Shown piece by piece: positions 21,488 to 44,123 of a DNA stretch of 44,123 nucleotides. Origin of the DNA: Plakobranchus ocellatus (taxonomy: Eukaryota; Mollusca; Gastropoda; Plakobranchidae); NCBI GenBank assembly GCA_019648995.1, contig BLXT01005987.1:46045-90167 (forward strand). Reading direction: 5' to 3'. The first letter of the stretch is position 1, and every line of letters begins with the position of its first letter. The position numbers and the translations under genes were made by a program. The notes below the pieces were generated by a model. The model saw only the letters and a list, made by a program, of their open reading frames with translations. It had not been told where the DNA came from and did no database searches.

Positions 21488-21889
21488 TTAACCCTATCCA
21501 TACGAGGTGTTTTATTATCGTATCCATATGTCGAGGTAACTGAGTGCCCCACATTTTAATAGCAATACACTCTTATCCCTACATGTGGGGTAACTGTGTG
21601 TCCCCCTACCATATCGTAAAAAAATTGCTATATACCTATCTGCGCGTTGGGGGTAACAAAATCATCCCATACTTGACATAGTAAAAAATAATGGAGGGTT
21701 TCGGAAATGACCTAAGGTCAGTTTAATATTGATTTTCTGTCAGTCATTATTATGTAATCATATGTCAAGTTGAATTTTTGAGGAGCACTTAAAAGCTGAG
21801 AGAAAAATTCCCATTTTAAGTATTTAAAAAAAAAATTACAAACAAGCCTTGGGGTAACAAAATTACCCCACATGTATGAATATGGTTAA
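21488..21889. mobile_element. piggyBac-type MITE flanked by TTAA
   Basis: The left end is TTAA then CCCTATCCATACGAGG. The right end, reverse-complemented, is TTAA then CCATATTCATACATG. This gives imperfect inverted ends of about 13-15 bp just inside TTAA on both sides, the piggyBac target-site hallmark. About 394 bp between the TTAAs carry repeated GGGGTAAC/ACCCCA words and no coding sequence. Confidence 0.6.
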
Positions 21890-22139
21890 GGATGTTGTTT
21901 TTTTTTATTCGGCTGATATAGGAAACACCAATCATTTTCATAGTTACCTCCCTTACAAATGAGTGAGGTCTTATAAACCCTGAGCATAAGCATAATATAA
22001 ATATAATCATTTCTTTGTTATGCATCGGGTGTTTGTTATAGTAGAGAATGTCTAACACAGACCAAGTAATTAAAAGGGATGGGAAAGGGGAGGAGGGTAA
22101 TGAATACGCTCAATCAGAGGTCATTGGCTAAGTGCTGTG

Positions 22140-22500
22140 CTTGACTTGTTCATTCAGCCACTAGGATGATTCCCCCCTTCCCTCCCTGCCTCCCTCTCTC
22201 TTTGTAGCCTGTGGATGTACACGCCAGTGATTCTTGATCCTCTTGTTACAAAACCTGCTTCACCACTCAACACATCGACGACCCATCCCTATTCCAAGTG
22301 CTCAATACCTTTCCCCACTCCCAAATGGCATCACCTTATCGCAAGGTCGGAGTACAGGTTAGGCTTAAAAAGCTCTTTGCTTAACCACAAAGCCACGCAC
22401 AGCTCTCTGGCCCATATGCTGATTAATCACAGGCTATGCTTGAGGGATTGGCTTGGGCTAGACCTCTGCAAGTGAAAGTGAAATGGTTACTCTTAACGTG
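22140..22500 (-). repeat. Possible tRNA-derived SINE fragment
   Basis: On the minus strand TGGCTTTGTGGTTAAGC (A-box-like core TGGCTTTGTGG, plus coordinates 22385-22395) is followed about 30 bases on by a poor B-box match. The patch is GC-richer than its flanks and begins after a CCTCCCT-rich stretch. Promoter boxes are weak, so this is tentative. Confidence 0.2.
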
Positions 22501-25500
22501 ATGTAATCTGAGGAGTGCTGTGGGAGGGAAAAGAGAACAGCACGATAAGCGCCATCGTGAACTTTGATACTATTCTATAGTAACTTAAGTGTTGAGATCT
22601 TTGGGCAAGGGAAATTTTAGCTGCTTTTTGCTTCTCTTTCTTCTATTTAGTTTCCAGATTTTGTTATCGTTATAAATGAGGGAAGCAATCCCTTTACTCA
22701 TCATTTCAAAAATAAATTCTATGGCCTAAACAAAGATAAAAACTGGACTTCAGATATCTCTTTGTTGCAAAAAGTTTTGTTAAAAATGGGTTCCACTGTA
22801 CTCACCTCTTTATGTGCACAGCTTTCTACGGCAGGGTGTAAACCTGTGTATTAAGCGTTGGGAATTTTTACCTCCTTACTTTAGTATTTTGAGTTTATTT
22901 CAATAATGTAGATGGCAACTCAATTCATTTTGTCAGACTGCTACACAAATAACCATGTATTGCATATTCAAACATTACCTTCATGGTTTTTTTTTTTATT
23001 ATATTGTAATTTTTCTTGAGGAAGGGTTTTGTGGCTGCTTATTTTGAATGAGCTATTTGACATGTTGACTTCAGATTTTGGCCAAATTTTTTGCTCATTG
23101 CAAAAGAAAAAAATGTTTAGGTTGTTTTTTTTTTTCATTTAATTCTAAGCAAATTTCTTAAAATGAAAAATTGCTATGTTAAGTATGATTACCAATATTT
23201 TTGTAAATTTGAGTATCAAAGAACTTTTTATGTGTTCAATTTAAGTAATTTCAAAAAAATTTAGATTTTCGTTACTGTAAGTATTGTTGTTAGAAACCTG
23301 TCTATTATTTGATCATTGATATATTAGAAATCTAAATGGCTCTTTCAGATATTTCTACATCTTTTGTACATTTCATTCAAAACCATTTTATAGATTACAA
23401 AAAACCTGTTTACCTTATTTATTTCTCAATGCTTTTCTACCAAATTTAATCGTAGCATCCTAGTAAAGAAAAAATCTTGACTTTTGCATCGGATTTTTCA
23501 TATTGTTTATTGTTTTTGAGAAAATTGTGGTGTTCTGTAAAACTTACTGGATGAGATTATTTGGGTATTAAACGAAAAAAAAAAAATGTTACATATGCAT
23601 ACAGCTCTTAACTTTGTCCTGAATAATGTGAAGACCAAATTTCATCAAAATTTGAAAAAGGCTAAACATATATGTTCAAAAATAAATCCAAGATGGCAGG
23701 ATATGATTGTAATATCAAAATTTTTTTTCTTTTTCCCCCCTGAAAAGATTCATTGAATCTAATGATAAATAGCTAAATTGTCCTGCTGCGCTAAAAAAGA
23801 AAAATAGTTTAAAGGTTTCAGTCAAGTGCCATTTCCCTACCTCTATGCTGAGGTCAGATTTAATCATTAATGCCTTAATTAATCCCCAAGGCTTTTTTTT
23901 CCCTCTGATAAAATATTGATTTACCTCTACATTGTATTCACTATTCTTTTTATGCTGTTGTCCAATTTAGAAATGTAAATATTGTGTAGAACTTGTTACT
24001 CTAAGTAGACAGTTAATATAGGCTTACTGTCAACAGTAACTTAAGAGTATAATTTTTTTCTTTAGTATATATTTTTCCTGTTGCAGTCACGTTTAAGCAA
24101 GAGGATTTTGTACTCACTTGCCTAGGCCTAATTTTGTAAATACCTTGCTTTGTTCATTGTCCATAATGTGGTGGAAATGTTTGCTATGGTGTTCAGCAAA
24201 TCATCAGATAATGGTAAAAAGGTTCTATCTACACTATTTTTCACTTTTGAGAATTTGCGCTTTGAATGTAAGCTTTCATCGATATTTCTGAAGATGGAAC
24301 CTATTCAATCTTTCCACTGGGTGTTGAAGCCCCAGAGTAAAGATTTTCATTAATGTAACTTCTTAGTGCGGACAAAACCTTTTTAAAGAATCCCTAATTT
24401 AATGCGGATACATGTGGAACCCTTTTGATGTTCCCTTGCAAAGTTTCGGGCGCATCTCATGGGGCGCTAGTGAAAATCTTGATATTGCATAAGAATCACA
24501 TGTTATGAACTTGGCTTATAGAACAGTTATATCTTTCATTGTTTCATGAGCTTTGTTCTACTTTGCTTGCATCGTTTTATAAAAATATAATTCAGCTTTT
24601 TATATGTAGAAACAATGTGTCACTGACACAATAATAAATTAGTAAGCGATATGTGATGTCAAAATGTTCTCTCTCCAAAGTTATTCAGTATCCTCCTTCC
24701 GTTTTTTGCTGTGCTGATGTAAACCAAATACATACATTTGTTATATATATATATATTTTTTTTTTTTTTCTAATTTAACTGTGATGAAGGATACCTGGTT
24801 CTTTTTGTTTTGGTGTCTTTATCTGCTCCGATACTCCCTTCAATCTTGAAGTGTCATTATCTAAAGTATTAGCCTAGATTATTGAAAATCTGTGTGCAAT
24901 ACTTATCTTTTTTTTTTTTTTATTGTTGTAATGACTATGTAGAAATTGTTAAAACTATCTGGGAAGTTTACAGTCAGTTTGAATTGTGGGCTTGACCTGT
25001 TGTGTCGAAGTGGAGTGATTGACTGAGAGCTTCCGAATGGATATTGAGAGTTAAACCCTGTGAAATCAAATTCTCTGATATATTTCAAATAGTTTGTAGT
25101 ACATTTGTATTTCTTTTTTTTTTCAATACTTTTTCTCTGGAAAATCATCTTATTGATGTTTCACAAAAAATGTAAAATGTGTCCACTTACACTTTAAGCC
25201 GCTCCCACATTTTGTGTTTGACCACAGAATTAATAAAACCAAATGATGTGTTTAGAAGTTCAGATTTTAAAAAGAAGTCCGTGTATATATCAGTTACATA
25301 TCAAGTTCGCTGTAATATTAATGATGTTTGTTATTTGATGATTGAATGTTTAAACTAGTCATCAAAGTGTTTTGTTCGAGTATGTGGTACTGTATTTGCA
25401 TTATGAGCGTATTTCTACCATTCATAAATCTCTTGATGTATTAATATCTTGTAAATTCTTTTCTCCATGTCAGAATAATTTATGTTGACATTTTTTTTAG

Positions 25501-28500
25501 TAAAATGTCTTAGAAAAAATGAATTTTATGACTTCTGGAGGGCACCCCTGAGAAATACCAAATGGTTTGAAAAACTGAGATTCTCACACCATCAGAGAAT
25601 TTTAGCATAAAACATACATCAATATGAAATCTTTACATGTTTGTAATGCTTTATTCTGCCATTAAATGTCTTATATTATTAATATTATGGTCAAACTGAT
25701 ATTTTGTTTTTCTCATGCTCTGATCAATGCAAAACAAATGTGTAATTTTAATCAAATTAATGAAGACATGTCTTTTTTTTTTTTTGTGAGCTAAAGAAAA
25801 AAAATAGCATTGTGATATTAATGCTAAGCATTCCAATTTTGTGGTGAAAGAGGTTTTTTTTGGTCTACATAACAGCATTAAGATCAATATATTTCATTTA
25901 TTGTCATTTTATTTTCAGCCTCGCAGTTTTTGTCTGAACAGTTTGATGCGAGTCCTGCTTATTTATGCATGTTGCCATGTTTTTATGGTTCTCTAGTCTG
26001 GCCATTGTATTTTATTCATTGCTATGTGTCTGTGGGGTGGGGAAGTTCATCTGTGCAGGAAATGAACTGTTTTGTATCACCTCTTACAGCAAGACTACCA
26101 GTACTCATTTCTTATTTAACTCCAGCTGAATTACAGGTTTCGTTAATTTCACATTTTCAGATCAAATACGCTGGGGTCATCAAATTTTTTATTTTTTATT
26201 ATTTTGCATGGTTTTGCCCAACAAAAACTTATTTTTAACTTTTTACTTTTATATCACTGACTTTAATTTAGAGTTTACTTTATGGTACTTAATTGTCAAT
26301 TTTCTATTACCAATACACTGAAATTTAGAAAAACAGAATGTTTAGATACATGTGTGTGTCAATGGTAATTGTGGTGCAGTTTTAAATCTAAGTTCTAAAG
26401 AAAACCTACCTATTATGAATTTCACCGTTTTTTTATGCCTAAACATTGAAGGATGCCGTGACATTCCTTTATTGAGATTCCATAGAACCTGGCCACCATG
26501 TGAATTTCCGTAGACATAAATATTTGTGAATGTCAGTTCTCATGTGCCTCGTTATGAATTTGCCCTTGGCTTTTCTCTCTCTTCACCATATTCACTATGA
26601 GCTGTAGCAATAGAATGATTCTATGTTTGTAGGGTAAGATTGCGCTCAGGTTTGCTTAGCTCTACTCACAACTGCCTGTTTTCCTGGGATTTTCCCTGCT
26701 TTGGGCCTTCATTTCAATTTGAGACTTACAAATGAAAGCAGTAGTAGCAATATGAAGAGAACTGGGCGTTTCAATGAGAAATGCTTCATTCAAGTTCTTT
26801 TGGGATCTTGGAGGACGATGGCCTTTGCCAGGCAAGATAAATTAATTCTGGTGACCCTCGATGCTGTATCGGGATACAAAAATATGTTCCTGTAATGTAT
26901 AATGGCTCTGTTTAGAATTGTTCTTAGTTTGTACAATATTCATAAATGTGTAAATGTTACTGTTATAGATTAAATGTAGATTAAGTGTATGTAAGTGGAA
27001 GCCTCAAGAAAATTAAACCAACCCCAGTACGGGACCATTCATAGGAGTTTTTGTCTCTCTTTTATGTTTCTTGAAATAAAAGATTGATTCAGAAGAGTTC
27101 AGTACTCCTATGATCAATCATCATTACTTTACATTTTGCCTTGAAATCAGCCCTGATATAGCAGAAATTGCAACAAAGTTTTGAGATACCAGGCATTTTG
27201 TAAGCAACTTTTCCTTATCAATACCAGATCCATATGTCTTGAGAAAAGTGGAGATAATTTGGAAGTTGCGTATTGAATATTTCCAGCTCTGTGAAGTTTG
27301 TAATGGTGAAATTGGATGGATAAATAGGAATTATTGAAAAAAAAAAACCCCAACAGGTAGTTGAACTGGAAACTAATTTTTCTGAAAAGCTTTACATATG
27401 GCATTCAACATTTTTTCAGAATGACAATTTGCAATAATCCTAACAGTAACATTATGCTATAAAATACAGTTCAGCCTTTTCCCTGAATCTTTATACATAA
27501 GATGTGTGTGCCTACGTTCTACATGCTTAATTGTATGAATTTATTTCATAGGCTGTTCAAAATGGATAGGGTTGTGCTTGAAATTCATGCATGTATTTAT
27601 TCTTTCAATATATACATAAAACTAAACTTTAAAATTATATTTAAAAACATGGGTGTCATTATAATACATAGAACTTTAAAGCTACACATTTGTACATCAC
27701 ATAGAAAAGATGAACATTTTAAAATGATTCTACAACACTTCATTTTAGTTATAAGCACAGCTTATGGAAGAGCAGTCGACTGTATTTAATTTTTGCAAGA
27801 GCTATTGTTATTGTCGCTTTCATGAAACATTAAATGTATACGAGAGAACCACACTTGATACAACATTTCCGGAATCGTTAGGGCTAATTAAGCCTGAAAC
27901 AATAATCATTGTTGCTTGAAAGATTTCACAGAGATGTAAAAAAGATATTCTATTTTCAGGCACAACAGATACATATAGCAGTCAGACAAAATTAGTGAAG
28001 TTGTGGTCTGCACCCCTGAGATCAAATCAGAATATTAAATTGAAGAAGTGAAAAATTCCAATGCTTCATGTACAGTAGATCTGTTGCATGACTCTAAAAA
28101 GTTCTCCACATAGAGAAGTAAGTAGTTATTTTCCCTCTAGTCAATGGTTTTCATTTAAAGCCAGTCTTGCAGAACCACAACTTAACTCATTTTGTGGGAC
28201 AGCTACACATCAACTTTGCCATGTATGATGTACAGAACGGTAGAAACTGACATCTATTTAGTAGATAAGTAACACATTTTAAGTGCAGCAGTTTCTTCAA
28301 CTGGTTCCCTCCAGGATTATTTGGGTATTCTGTCATTTTTTTTTTTAGAACACCGACATAAAGCAAACTATAACTAAAAGCCTATTCAAAGAAAAAAACT
28401 TCAAAAGCAATAGCTTATCTGATTGTACCAACTCTCCACTACCAGAGTAAAACTAGTAGCCACAGGCATCTATACTTACATTGTGAGAGTAAATGTCACT

Positions 28501-29037
28501 GTGAATCCCATTCACCATTCACTCTCACAGTGCAGGGATGCCTGTATGCTGGTAGTTGTAGAAATGGGACACAATCAGTAAAAGTTATATAATGGTATTT
28601 GAGAAACATATCTATTACATTTTTTTACAAAATAATCTTGAAGACATAATATTAATTAGACTAACACTGACTTATTGCATGGAAAAGGTGAGCTTCAAAA
28701 AAAAATAAAAATAAAGTTAAAAAAAAAAAACATTGGCATTGGTAGCAGAACTTCCCCCTGCTGAGCATGGAGATAAATCTAAACCACTATTGTTTTTTAT
28801 ATAATTTCAGAAATAATTATTTCTACTTCATGTCTCAAAAAGAAAAAGGTATCCAGTGTAGATACAGCTTAACACATGGATGTAAATATACCCAAGATCC
28901 ATTTGGCCAGACTGGAAAATCAAGATTTTTCAACAAACTATTTATCTAACACAAAACAAAAGGCAAATTAGCCTTGAATTAACTACAACAACAGCTGATT
29001 GGACCCGATATCACAGATATGCCACAATTATGAGATT

Positions 29038-43237
<14,200 letters not shown>

Positions 43238-44066
43238 CTGTGCCAGGCAAGAGAAAAATGTGGTCAAGTGAGAGGCAACCTCTGTGTACACAATGAAACA
43301 TTACTCACTAAAATATTGTAACAGCAGAGCCTACAGGACTTGGGGCAGCACTTTGATTATGTTCAAATGTAATATTTCAGTTCACAGTAGTCAGTATTTC
43401 AATATAAGCATGCTCTGTATACTTCAAATTTGTTCATTAAGTTTTAAGATAATGGTCGCATTCTTTCACTACAATAATTTCAGTTCCTTCAACCATCAGA
43501 GCTTTTTCCAGAAACTTATTCATTTGTTACTGGTAGTGCGCTGTTTGTAAACTTTTCTCACTTCTAATGATATCAGATCAATGCCTCAAATATCAAAACA
43601 TACCCTCACTTGCTTGAACAAATTACAATGTTTCAACCCAAGTTTCCAATGCGTCTGCAAATCTTAAAAAATAATTTCTAAAAATTGAACGTATCAAAAA
43701 AATGATAAACTCTTTTATCATTGAGCAGAAGTCATCATTTTCTTTAAAAAAGCCAAATCACATAATTTATAAATTGCCTGTATCTGAGTGTGTGTATGTA
43801 TGGGGTGGGGGAGGAGTGTCTGAGAGTATTTTTTTTTCTCGCAGAGATTGAACAGTTCAATCCAGAACGGGGTCGCCAATCCATATTTTGGTGATCAAAT
43901 TAAAAAAAAAAACTTTCTGAGAACCAAATGGTCAACAAAAATTCCTAATGTCTACTGGTGTATTTTAATTAAACTCTGATACTCCTTATGTGGTAAGGTC
44001 CAAATAATGTAGTTTCCAAGTACACTTTACTACAGTGAACAATGAGACATATACACACAGAAGTGC

Positions 44067-44123
<57 letters not shown>
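43238..44123 (-). other. CHD1L: Partial CHD1L intron at the window edge
   Basis: No further SNF2 exon recognised. A G-rich patch is near 43801-43816, and a (GA)n microsatellite runs into the edge. Confidence 0.7.
44069..44123. repeat. (GA)n microsatellite, at least 27 units
   Basis: An uninterrupted GA run of 55 bp reaches the last base, so its true length is unknown. Confidence 0.97.

Larger units (their letters stand above)
20596..29037. other. Region between the two convergent stop codons (3' UTRs plus intergenic)
   Basis: About 8.4 kb with no reading frame that looks like a conserved protein. It must contain both 3' UTRs. Candidate AATAAA signals on the plus strand: 22711, 25232 and 27075. 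Candidates for the minus-strand gene (TTTATT on plus): 27596 and 27540. None can be chosen without transcripts. It holds the AU-rich run at 20623, the MITE at 21488-21889 and a locally GC-richer, possibly SINE-derived patch at about 22140-22500. Confidence 0.75.

Noticed and set aside
22215-22475. 86-codon plus-strand ORF after a ctttgtag acceptor-like site
   Set aside because: No similarity recognised; it overlaps the possible SINE patch.
25930-26238. 102-codon plus-strand ORF preceded by an acceptor-like ttttcag
   Set aside because: No recognisable domain and the sequence is hydrophobic and compositionally random; synaptojanin already has a proper terminal exon and stop. Might at most be UTR.

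Overview
The window is nuclear DNA from an invertebrate animal. It is AT-rich, full of poly-T/poly-A tracts, and holds two large intron-rich genes lying tail to tail. The protein sequences are close to vertebrate orthologues. Intron sizes, the transposon content (piggyBac-like elements, TIR/MITE-like elements, an RTE-type LINE remnant) and the AT bias suggest a lophotrochozoan, perhaps a mollusc. The species cannot be fixed from sequence alone.

Left half, plus strand (311..20595): the last 15 coding exons of a synaptojanin gene. All exon joins keep frame and give 1060 codons plus a stop. The part present covers most of the inositol 5-phosphatase domain with its catalytic motifs, the RRM-like domain, and a long proline-rich tail with seven D-P-F motifs, one of them inside a W-x-x-F motif. 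The N-terminal SAC domain lies upstream of the window. The introns hold a 4 x 73 bp tandem repeat, a 151 bp duplication, a small MITE-like element, a decayed RTE-type LINE with a nested 51 bp insertion, and other short repeats.

Middle (20596..29037): about 8.4 kb with no convincing coding gene. It must hold both 3' UTRs. It also has an AU-rich element just after the synaptojanin stop and a TTAA-flanked piggyBac-type MITE.

Right half, minus strand (43237 down to 29038): the last 19 coding exons of a CHD1L/ALC1 chromatin remodeller (835 codons plus stop). The part present covers the C-terminal helicase lobe, the regulatory linker, the macro domain that binds poly(ADP-ribose), and then, unlike human CHD1L, a C-terminal BRCT-like domain. 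Two of its introns have minor-spliceosome (U12-type) signals, one GT-AG and one AT-AC. The AT-AC intron splits the BRCT domain. The other introns carry a piggyBac-like element with TTAA flanks and a 1.25 kb TIR element with a zinc-finger ORF.

The two genes have separate jobs: membrane phosphoinositide turnover in endocytosis, and PARP-dependent chromatin remodelling in DNA repair. Nothing suggests they work together. No new multi-gene system is visible. The observations most worth checking are the macro-BRCT architecture and the pair of minor introns.
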